This document shows positions 28,201 through 32,099 of a stretch of 32,099 bases of DNA, one piece after another (the stretch's first letter is position 1; every line of letters starts with the position of its first letter). The stretch comes from Cryomorpha ignava. GTDB taxonomy: Bacteria > Bacteroidota > Bacteroidia > Flavobacteriales_D > Cryomorphaceae. The translations under genes were made by a program, and so were the position numbers. The notes below the pieces were generated by a model. That model was not told where the DNA came from, did not search any database, and worked only from the letters and a program-made list of their open reading frames with translations. The DNA lies in NCBI RefSeq assembly GCF_010686655.1, contig NZ_JAAGVY010000048.1, positions 1 through 32,099 on the forward strand. Reading direction: 5' to 3'.

Positions 28201-30294
28201 GAATTGGGTCTCGTTACTGTCTCTATTACATCTCCACCATCTGACGCTGTCGAATCGGCATGGGTGGTTACAAACAATATCGGAGACTTCATCGCTCTGC
28301 CCTTAACCGAAGAAGCACTCGAAGCAATCGACTTCCACAATTTTGGAGAAGGTGAAAGCTTTATCTGGCTCCTTAGCTTCGATATGGACAGCAGCAATGT
28401 ATTAGAACTTGGTGAGCTCTTTGAAGGCGGTGAAACAGTAAACGTTTCTAACCTTTCCGGCTGCTACGACCTTTCTAATTCCTTATTGGTCATAGGTCAT
28501 TACTGTATTGGTTATGACTGCCCGGAACTGGAATCCAATTTTGGCGATGCCTGTGAACTTGCCGATGGATCTATAGGTGCGATCAACACCAACTGTGAGT
28601 GTGTTACAGCACCAGATTGCGAAAACTTCACTTATTACCTTGCAGATCATGCTGCTGCCGATGGCATCTCAACTATCTACGGAGTAACTCTGAGCGGTGG
28701 TGTAGCTACAATGGTTTACATCGCTACAAGCGACATAGAAGTTCACATTGCATTTAGTGCAACAAACAACTTGATCTATGCTGTAAGCAAGCACGAAAAC
28801 TCATACCGTACACTCAATCCACTTAGTGGAGTGTGGGGACCAACAGTAATGCTTGGTGCCGATTACGGTGAGATTACTGCTGCAGTAATTGCTCCAAACG
28901 GTAAACTATTGTTTGGTAGCCAGAATCAAAATGCAATCTTCTCTGTAAATGTGAGTACAAACGTGGTATCAAGCTACGATACGTATTCTCCGGTTACAGG
29001 TGGTGACCTTGCATTTACTTCTGACGGTATGCTTTACATGAGTACACGTAGCGGTAATGGACTTTACGAAGTGTATCCTGCACCGGTTCCAGATGTACTG
29101 CTCGGAAATGTTCCGATAAAAGTTACAGGTTTAGCTGCCACAGATGGCGACCAACTTCTCTTGTCAGCACAAGGCTTGATGAGTCTTGAGCTGTACAATT
29201 CAAATGGCACAAATGCAGGTTCTTATATGCTTGAGCTTGATGGTGATCCTTATACACTCCGCGACGGCGATTTAGCTTCTGGATGTAATACAGGTACTCC
29301 ATCAGATGAGTGTGAGAATTACGCTACTTTCTATGTAAACCACGGACCTGATATAGATGGTTCAGACCTATACACAGTTGATTTCGCAGGAGGTAACGCA
29401 AACCTAACCTATGTAACCAATGTTGACTTTGAAGCACATATTGGATACAATTCTGCTGATGAGTTGATGTACTTTGTAAACAAAAACGGTAGCATAATCC
29501 GAATTTACAATGTAGGTACTGATACTTACCAGGGTGATCTTCCAATCCTTGGAGGCATTGACGAGCTTACAGCTGTAGCTTATAACGCTGCTGACGGACA
29601 ACTCTATGTTGGAGATGCCAATTCAGATGTTATTGCATCCATTAACCTTACAACCGGTATTGCATCTTACTATGCAAATGCTCCCGTGTTTGGTGGTGAT
29701 CTAACATTCCTGGATGGTACACTGTTTCTTGCACGACGCTCAGTGAGTGAGCTGTATGAAGTAGTACCTTTCGGCAATGCTATTCTACTTGGAAGCATTC
29801 CGGGTGGTGTAAATGGTATGGCTCCTTCGCCAAATGCGGGTAACCTGGTTACTTCAAGTGCAGCACAGAATGCGTTTGTTGAAATCAGCGCTACTGATGG
29901 ATCTACGATCAGCACTTTCCCTGCTATGTTGGGTGGCAACCCTTTCACCTTTATTAATGGTGACATGGCATCTGGATGTATTGACGGTTTAGAAGAACCA
30001 AATCCTGTATCAAATCCATTCCAGAGCGAACTACAAAGTGAACTTACTGCTTTCCCCAACCCTACTTCAGGGCTTTCGCAAGTGGTATTTATTACTGCCG
30101 AAACAGGTCGCACACTTGTAGAAGTGTATGACATGAGCGGAAGGAATGTTACTACCTTGTTTAATCAGGAAGCACAACAAGGCCAGGAATACCGTCTCGA
30201 CTTCAACGGCAGCTACTTGCCAAATGGCATTTATATATATAAAATGACTACAACTAAAGAAACCGTAATCGAGAAGTTTATGATCGCTCGATAG
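16261..30294 (+). CDS. Giant secreted multidomain protein: delta-60-like repeats, SprB, CARDB, Cys-rich modules, T9SS sorting domain
   Basis: Protein of 4,677 residues. The signal peptide 'MKYLYSLLALCIGFNINAQ' fixes the start at ATG 16261; an earlier in-frame TTG would put 22 odd residues before it. Domain order: 35 beta-strand repeats of about 48 residues (29-1714) of the form N-S-T-V...DGN-LYxGGSFT-ING...RxA; four SprB repeats (1720-2067); Asp-rich TSP3/calcium-type motifs such as 'DSDNDGICDDNDPC' (2076-2360); about six CARDB-like domains (2482-3386) with a carboxypeptidase-regulatory-like insert (2623-2694); a fifth SprB (3389-3461); a region resembling the 'secreted repeat' lipoprotein domain ('WPAYQYSGD', 3620-3704); Cys-rich CDDGNPDTDND modules (3716-4119); a duplicated domain of 231 residues (4119-4576); and a type A T9SS sorting domain (4595-4677, 'FPNPTSGLSQVVF' ... 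'EKFMIAR'). It is probably a cell-surface adhesin or gliding-related filament. It has no neighbour in its operon; an intrinsic terminator follows at 30426. Confidence 0.93.
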   Translation: MKYLYSLLALCIGFNINAQNLKPATFSTNGVVYDLDHDGDNLYIGGSFSQIGFETNYFTIFPEGEDRPEFDLLQPNSTIEVSISDGNGGWYIGGSFSQINGQPALRIAHILNNNTLDPDFNLTLNNAVLALTLIGDDLYVGGYFTNANSIDVNRLIRVNKNTGAIDNSWLPGILNGTVETVFASGDLVHVGGSFNNIAGSGDQQYYAQFDINTALPVTSFSVNSTVSDMVADGNNLYLSGSFNQAGSYKSHLLSFDEDDIFPDQNFPDANSTIEVIEPDGNGGYYVGGSFTQINGQAQSRLTHILSDGTVDNDFAVTINSTVHTIALIGATELYIGGSFTQVNGESVTRVARLNPTTGALDNTWLPALNSTVNAIAVTGNTVHLGGSFSVVNGFSNTQYYAAIDKITAETIQTESPNSTVNDFEIDGNNLFMAGSFSNSGYNQPYMQLLAPDNDIPQYDFPTSNSTIHSAIPDGNGGWYIAGSFTNVGGVSAQRVAHILADNSVDPTFVFSANSTVNALHIDGNNLYIGGSFTTINSETANRIARINKTTGALDNSWSANPNSTVNAVRTTSDKVLIGGSFSEVNGNNNVRYFAALNKTDGQPLQSLSPNSTVNTIETDGNTAYVGGSFSSFGYETSYLARFEAGSNIPDFVDSDPNSTVNEIISDGSGGYYIAGSFSSIDGTTASRVAHYLADGTVDPGFATVNINSTVETLALNGSDLYLGGSFTTINGVAIARLAKLNASTGVADETFAPSINSTVNSIKIAGGLIYFSGSFTEVNATTRNRLAAMNPAGVLQAWNPDANSTVHDLETDGTTIFAGGSFSTIGGLTANRLAGINATTGAITTFNPSVNSTVNDLLISGSTLYIGGSFTQIDGTARTRFASLNINTGALNALTIDANSTVEAIALNGSGIIAIGGSFTQVNGEDRLRFAEVNIATGNGTGRNINFNSTIHALHYLGTDLIAGGSFSIVNEIVAQRLASYNNTDLTDPPTSIANVNSTVHDILIDNGVLYFSGSFTSVNSTSRQRVAAVNISDGALTSLNPSVNSTVNTMSLDGNTLYLGGSFSEINTISRSRAAALSVTTGALTDWNPAPNSTIETIAINGSDILIGGSFSWSHYKDNRYIAVRQLDLPELDQLTDGNINSTVNVLHKNGTTLYAGGSFTTFDGESRARFAEFDLNTNAVTNLSISANSTINAIDIYDNKLYLGGSFTLINGTDRSRIVSYNLTTDVLEDFNPGVNSTVNDIEVNSDRILIGGSFSASNVLSSSYVMGVDLTTGLPNIFFSGINSTVEALVVQGDNLYLGGYFSQVGGETRQRFASINKTTGALNPLTHNFNNAIFDLDIVGDGLYAVGIFTAVNGEPRLRGASINLLDGSLNAFNPGFNSTVNSIAGDGSNISFGGSFTRTQTLSRQNFAAISLATNEPLADFNANVNSTVFSVDASTDAVYIGGFFNQVSGESRNRIASFSTATGSLTTFNPNITGSYVSAIETNGDNVYFSGSFSAVSGSARGNFGAWNALTNSILPLEVTSNSAIEDLELGNGLLYLGGSFTQLLGETRNRIGAVDLSTGLLTTFNPSANSTVNTLQFDGNLLYAGGSFSTIGGQARLRIAALSIADGSANSWAPALNSTVEDIDIDENYLFATGSFTTLDGNTANRLVLIDKNSGENIFDFAPSLNSTGQGVKYIDETLYVGGQFTTIGENHSHSYLASWNIPPPGTSTFAASMASTTDINGFDIACNGQSTGELEITVSGGTAPYSYTLTNTASLSRTGAIAGSTATESNLPAGNYTLNVEDDGGGIAVANLALTQPTPAFAVSATITTPVITVDGNEASVTLNITGGVAPFNYTYTVDGGSETAGSTATNSALIEDLSAGNYNFEIIDANGCTANVSKQINNYVLSTVALTLWDNITCNGDNDGRLRVQVTNGLAPYDYVLDSDDDTYDRTGSIGSQNAGNIENNLGPGTYNVTVTDFSGAVYTAGPYVLVEPEVLSATIAVAQNPSAPGVNDGSFTVSISGGVANYSMLIYMNDGASFYQTATSSTATILNRLAGSYYIVLTDANGCQITTNTIELVAGIDPCIDLGGDSDNDGICDDNDPCPLLANLENGDDCGINGTVVNCECVEACNLTFLSPVTACQANTAGDDNYTVSIPYLGIDPTAVITVGGGACANTTITVAGSNPATNNSGAILLTANEGDGCWSITIQSDLCAVTLSGDAPSCNPGVDCPDLGLNNGDACGIGGTVVDCQCLLPDCNGDLGGGVADADNDGVCDDIDNCTGLANNGQEDLDGDGVGDACDPDIDGDGIANAADCDPLDDNVGLASNWYIDNDDDGYGTDDDIIASCNQPVGYAPANGDCDDNDPDVNPGDQSLTFLGTAGFENAFMTPLQGSPNTTFNFAIVYTDATGAIPPLGFPRVLLDFEGNGQFNNANDRAILLSPADQNDMNTTDGKVYVGSINELPSGSNWEARIQVQTSGCITQIGPFDYPNVLIEPDLEIFADDIVFDNPNPDVSSPLQITATIRNTSDLPAENFVVHLVNQYEPATVYPDLTVSYLEGHQSTSVVWNIITPAEPSWNPMEVFVDYTNVIDESNELDNRAMRPFTNGDYNVPGAIVIYPVISPAIQFASTNAAVHVSGYAYYTDTAVPLQDSSVAGATVSIVNPMTGGTVVGNTNSNGYFSVTLYGGNTPGTYSASGEITDYTLTGQFTVNWELLTPPCLPDLRTVVTLSDYQIFIGESIDGTITVTNIGCASVEIQTLLDATQTGGIPLIGDVMVPPLDPGESFTYNFSDIQFNSAGIYTICGYADADFLVAESNENNNLGCRSVSVVPPLPDITPISGPIGSAYICSNLPFPSFTIKNIGYVPTGEFDYTVNVFYQGVLSETYTQTIANLNAGQATSVSVPYVYENLGSYTFTVTCDIPMPLGIVTEISETNNIGNYGINIVPCKPDLIVLSCNQLDVDPADLEIPGTATYTARVKNNGNAIATGPVDFEFTVSNGEVYALQYANDIAPGETVVMTTEAPAVTSGTATLTAYVDPADLIDEFNENNNSATDSLCWEYAPVPKCGYNFWNTTYYENQSAYISVGLQARFLYKASEVKVRFEVSGPGISGTALLGNATVANVEQNCGCPYVASLPTSFIFNEIGTYTFTMTADPDNEYPECNEGNNVLVREVQVASFPDMRILSQFINPTLLNPEPGQSVFFDITYENIGVSNIDDQMKLSVLVDEVPFSIVDNVPGLITGQNTTIAIPVPYSTDLAGAHIIRAIIDSDNEIQELNELNNEATRALIVGSAANLFFEVFIPSDSSPIIGDGIDIDATIGNNGDIDVDADVLFSYISNAGDTVQIGNIPISVVAGGSQDISLPWMVLDNNTNLLGEIVNASEIEFDYTDNFASAPLSNFDVSIIATPSCIGQNLGSLAANASNGTAPYTYSWSNGYIGSTLQAAAGTYSVTVTDSEGQEANATATISENPDCVVPVCNISAVSFNIPNCNPETGVYNTTLVVAYQNAPDAGFITVNGTDYGITSSPQSFTVPITSGAVIYNVSFTESTDCSLVILTGSTLTECETDCEGVFGGAALPGTDCHTDDGTSGVYNNDCNCVPEATITLLTLDCGGQVIQITGALAGDNNGGTATADTRTIYGFMPDNGNGIPVYNGTTWPYVIIEGGLNIDPAVSATLTTNADGMLLINGWPAYQYSGDASASDINGTFGPWNYFLPNGALSQDACEVVFDCPALDANIGDSCDDGNPDTDNDMINADCECIGTTIPVCLADGGSILFEDGSQDITLCLETDLDGTVDVAIISQPTEDLDAAWVVTNLNGDLVALPMTQEALEEIDFLTYGEDQNLIWLLSFDMDNSNVLDLAALFDAGSTVNASELTGCYDLSDSLLVLTHYCIGVECPDLDANVGDSCDDGNPETNNDMINADCECMGTIIYDCPALEANIGDSCDDGNPDTDNDMINADCECMGISIPTCLADGGSIEFEDGSTSITQCLETDELGLVTVSITSPPSDAVESAWVVTNNIGDFIALPLTEEALEAIDFHNFGEGESFIWLLSFDMDSSNVLELGELFEGGETVNVSNLSGCYDLSNSLLVIGHYCIGYDCPELESNFGDACELADGSIGAINTNCECVTAPDCENFTYYLADHAAADGISTIYGVTLSGGVATMVYIATSDIEVHIAFSATNNLIYAVSKHENSYRTLNPLSGVWGPTVMLGADYGEITAAVIAPNGKLLFGSQNQNAIFSVNVSTNVVSSYDTYSPVTGGDLAFTSDGMLYMSTRSGNGLYEVYPAPVPDVLLGNVPIKVTGLAATDGDQLLLSAQGLMSLELYNSNGTNAGSYMLELDGDPYTLRDGDLASGCNTGTPSDECENYATFYVNHGPDIDGSDLYTVDFAGGNANLTYVTNVDFEAHIGYNSADELMYFVNKNGSIIRIYNVGTDTYQGDLPILGGIDELTAVAYNAADGQLYVGDANSDVIASINLTTGIASYYANAPVFGGDLTFLDGTLFLARRSVSELYEVVPFGNAILLGSIPGGVNGMAPSPNAGNLVTSSAAQNAFVEISATDGSTISTFPAMLGGNPFTFINGDMASGCIDGLEEPNPVSNPFQSELQSELTAFPNPTSGLSQVVFITAETGRTLVEVYDMSGRNVTTLFNQEAQQGQEYRLDFNGSYLPNGIYIYKMTTTKETVIEKFMIAR
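16345..21400 (+). repeat. 35 delta-60-like beta repeats with invariant NST[VI] start
   Basis: Repeat starts are spaced about 145 nt apart: (21277-16345)/34 = 145. Of 35 repeats 28 begin NST[VI]; exceptions are repeats 1, 3, 4, 28, 31, 32 and 35. Each then has a short strand, DGN or similar, LYxGGSF[TS], and [IV]NG. The repeat form fits WD/PQQ-like beta-propeller blades (delta-60/DUF5122 type). Repeats 1-16 also form four larger units of 193-194 residues, marked by DGNGG[WY]Y at repeats 2, 6, 10 and 14. Confidence 0.9.
27406..28614 (+). repeat. Cys-rich CDDGNP modules and paired LADGG domains
   Basis: Three copies of a unit containing 'GDSCDDGNPDTDNDMINADC' (27406, 27907, 28018) plus a diverged fourth (28519) surround two copies of a domain of about 125 residues starting 'CLADGGSI' (27517 and 28126) and ending 'GCYDLS-SLLV--HYCIG'. 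The second and third Cys-rich copies are nearly identical in DNA, pointing to recent duplication or conversion. Confidence 0.85.
28618..29980 (+). repeat. Tandem duplicated C-terminal domain (231 residues each)
   Basis: Both copies start CEN (28618 and 29311, 693 nt apart) and share 'YxV', 'D-E-HI', 'ELxxV', 'GGDL-F--G-L', 'LYEV' and end 'GD-ASGC'. The pattern of short strands suggests a propeller. They diverge at the protein level, so the duplication is older than that of the Cys-rich modules. Confidence 0.8.
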
Positions 30295-30425
30295 TGCGAT
30301 CATCCTGATCGAATTGCTTTGAGCACGCGCACTTGCGTTGTAAGCACAAAGGTATTCCCGCATCAGGCAAGCAACTTGAATAAGATTAGCTTATAAGATA
30401 ACCAATCAGAAACAATCACCAACTA

Positions 30426-30464
30426 AACCCTTCCAGTCACACGAGACAGGAAGGGTTTTTTTTT
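30426..30464 (+). terminator. Intrinsic terminator of the giant gene
   Basis: AACCCTTCC (30426-30434) pairs with GGAAGGGTT (30449-30457), with possible GT/AC extension inside, followed by a run of nine T (30456-30464). It lies 132 bases past the stop codon. Confidence 0.9.
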
Positions 30465-30479
30465 GCTAAGGATTACTTC

Positions 30480-30840
30480 GTCGCACATCCTCCACATAAT
30501 CAATGAAGCACCTTCCTTGTAAAGCCGTTGCACGCAGCGGCTCCGTAGGCAATGGCTCCATCCTTCGCGAAAAATGCTGTCGCCGCACATGCCTCGCTCC
30601 GCAGCATCTGCGCTGCTGTGGAATTTTCCAAAGATTGATTAACATATTGTTATTATTCACCATGCTCCGTTGGGAGTGCGTATATAAGGGTATCCCCCGG
30701 GTAACCTTATCTGTGCATCTGTGGCTCCCATTTTCATTCGCCACTGATGTGGTCATTGAGTGGTCATTGAGTGGTCGTTGAGTGGTCTTGAGCGTAGTCG
30801 AAATGCGTAGTCGAAATACACAACTTAGCCGATTTCATGA
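30480..30840. repeat. Repeat-bearing intergenic segment (R4 hairpin and GTGGTCATTGA tandem)
   Basis: Holds an R4 hairpin (CCGCAGCA 30599-30606, TGCTGTGG 30614-30621), a GGGAGTGCGTAT piece resembling the I element, and the tandem repeat at 30749-30817. Short frames on both strands are not protein-like. The following 30,841-31,140 is AT-rich with nothing recognised. Confidence 0.7.
30749..30817 (+). repeat. N-core tandem: four GTGGTCATTGA units and two GCGTAGTCGAAAT units
   Basis: GTGGTCATTGA at 30749 and 30760, a variant at 30771 and a 10-base variant at 30782, then GCGTAGTCGAAAT at 30792 and 30805. Together they are the two halves of the N-element core, each expanded separately. Confidence 0.8.
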
Positions 30841-31150
30841 CCAGTGGGAGTAGATGAATCTAACTATAAAAGAAAAAGCTTTTCAAATATGAATTATAGG
30901 CTTCGCTTTAAAAAAGGTTTGAAATTGACCCTGGAATAATCTGAAATCATAAATCATAAATCAAAAGGATCACTCCGACAACGAAAAGTTAAAAAATTCC
31001 AATTAGGCAATATCCATTTTCAAATTAACGTGAGTTGTAAGATATACATGAAGGATTATTTAACTATTTAAAAATCTGAATGATAACATATTAAAAAAAT
31101 AACTACTTCAAAATAAAAACCGTCTAAGAAAGTTTTTATCCTAAATAAAC

Positions 31151-31180
31151 TTGGCTTGGTCGTATTATTTAGTACTTTTA
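31151..31180 (+). promoter_or_regulatory. Candidate promoter of the GEVED-domain gene
   Basis: TTGG (31151-31154) and TACTTTTA (31173-31180) are 18 bases apart, close to the Bacteroidota -33/-7 arrangement. A start near 31187 would give a leader of about 80 bases before the ATG at 31271. Confidence 0.5.
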
Positions 31181-31270
31181 TGGCAAGTTGTGGGTTGTTT
31201 TTAGTGCTTATGAAACGCCTTCACTATCTATCCAATAATTAATTAATCAATTAAACCAATCATTATTACT

Positions 31271-32099
31271 ATGAAAAAATCATTTACTGAATTTACCAAA
31301 GCGTGTTGCGTCTTGGTTTTTCTAATTCTAACCGCATCTACGGGTGTTAATGCTCAGTATTGCACATCTACGGCAACTGACATTGATGACGCCTGGATGA
31401 CCAATGTCACATTCGCAGGAATTGACTACGACAGTGAAGCCTCACTTTATTCCGATTTCACTGCTATTTCCGGAACTGTCGTTCCCGGAGCAACCTATAC
31501 TTTTTCTACAACAGTCTCTTTTGGAGGTTTTAATTATACCGAGAAGGCTGGGCTATGGATCGATTGGAATCAAAATGAAGTTTTTGATCCATCTGAATTT
31601 TACACCACTGCAACGTGTAATACTGAAGGTTGTGTACTCACAACGCAAGTAGAAGTTCCTGTGGACGCAGTTCCAGGAGAAACAAGAATGAGAGTTCAAT
31701 TAAGGTTTGGTACCAATCCTACTTTTACTCCATGTGGATCTTTTCCATATGATGAGGTTGAAGATTATACAATTAATGTTCAATCTGGCGTATGTACTCC
31801 TCCAAACTTCACTTATACAGTAGTTAATGACTGTGAAGCTGACAACTACGATGTAACTGCTCTTCTTACCGATTTCGGAACAAGCACTTTTATTACTGTT
31901 TACCTAACGCGATCTGATGCTGTACCCGTTAATCCGGTTACACTTATTTTTGCGCTTCAAGGTCAAACTGTTAATATATTAAACAATATTCCTTTCGGTG
32001 TTACTGTTTCTGCTTCTATAGAAGGATCAAACCCTATCTGTAACCTCACCAGAAACTTTGCACAAGAAATTTGTCCTGCAGAAAATGACGAACCATGCG
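31271..32099 (+). CDS. Secreted GEVED-domain protein, 3' end outside the window
   Basis: Open from ATG 31271 to the window end, 276 complete codons, no stop. 'MKKSFTEFTKACCVLVFLILTASTGVNAQ' is a signal peptide. Residues 93-170 are a GEVED domain: 'AGLWIDWNQNEVFDPSE', 'GETRMRVQLRFG' and 'PCGSFPYDEVEDYTINV', with the family's EVEDY motif at 162-166. After residue 175 a second, unrecognised beta-rich domain begins ('CTPPNFTYTVVNDCEADNYD'). GEVED domains are frequent in Bacteroidota T9SS cargo and extracellular enzymes; no catalytic domain is visible yet and a sorting domain, if any, would lie past the edge. Confidence 0.85.
   Translation, partial: MKKSFTEFTKACCVLVFLILTASTGVNAQYCTSTATDIDDAWMTNVTFAGIDYDSEASLYSDFTAISGTVVPGATYTFSTTVSFGGFNYTEKAGLWIDWNQNEVFDPSEFYTTATCNTEGCVLTTQVEVPVDAVPGETRMRVQLRFGTNPTFTPCGSFPYDEVEDYTINVQSGVCTPPNFTYTVVNDCEADNYDVTALLTDFGTSTFITVYLTRSDAVPVNPVTLIFALQGQTVNILNNIPFGVTVSASIEGSNPICNLTRNFAQEICPAENDEPC

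Noticed and set aside
27888-28397. Minus-strand frame of 169 codons opposite the Cys-rich modules
   Set aside because: Antisense shadow of duplicated coding DNA; repeated internally as its template is.
30466-30781. ORFs of over 90 codons on both strands after the giant gene
   Set aside because: They run through R4 and tandem repeats, overlap antisense to each other and lack protein-like composition.

Overview
The window looks like a chromosomal piece of a Bacteroidota bacterium, probably a Flavobacteriales or Saprospiria relative. Reasons: secreted proteins ending in type IX secretion (T9SS) type A sorting domains, SprB repeats, CARDB and GEVED domains, a secreted collagen-like tail-fibre protein, -7 promoter boxes resembling TAnnTTTG, and little use of Shine-Dalgarno sites. 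No tRNA, rRNA, transposase, integrase or CRISPR was seen.

Layout. Positions 1-12,070 are an accessory region. Four repeat islands (about 0.75, 1.5, 1.8 and 1.85 kb) separate small gene cassettes: a HipA-like kinase followed by a HipA N-terminal-domain (HipS-like) protein; a minus-strand pair of an MBOAT acyltransferase (AlgI type) and an SGNH-like partner; HigB plus a HigA fused to an ImmA/IrrE-type metalloprotease; and an Xre/MbcA-like antitoxin with a RES toxin. The three toxin-antitoxin-like modules are all on the plus strand and each is flanked by repeats. From 12,380 to 15,634 two minus-strand genes encode secreted proteins: a small T9SS protein, then an 878-residue collagen-like protein with a C-terminal S74 intramolecular chaperone. 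From 16,261 to 30,294 one gene encodes a 4,677-residue secreted protein. It has 35 delta-60-like beta-strand repeats, SprB, calcium-binding, CARDB and Cys-rich modules, a C-terminal duplication and a T9SS sorting domain. A terminator follows, then a second repeat-bearing gap and the start of a GEVED-domain secreted protein that runs off the end.

The least explained structure is in the repeat islands. They are mosaics of short, hairpin-forming modules in nearly uniform orientation. One hairpin family (R3, 11 copies) keeps its pairing through compensatory and wobble changes. In three copies a second element (I) is inserted at the same point of the three-base hairpin loop; a fourth copy of I, inverted, sits between similar flanks. 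One of these I copies itself carries a 59-bp element (N), also found 15 kb away between similar flanking bases. This nesting suggests short non-autonomous elements with structural target preference, mobilised by an enzyme not encoded here.

Functionally, the left third reads as a stress or defence-type island with envelope acylation genes embedded, and the right two thirds as cell-surface adhesion machinery exported by Sec and T9SS.
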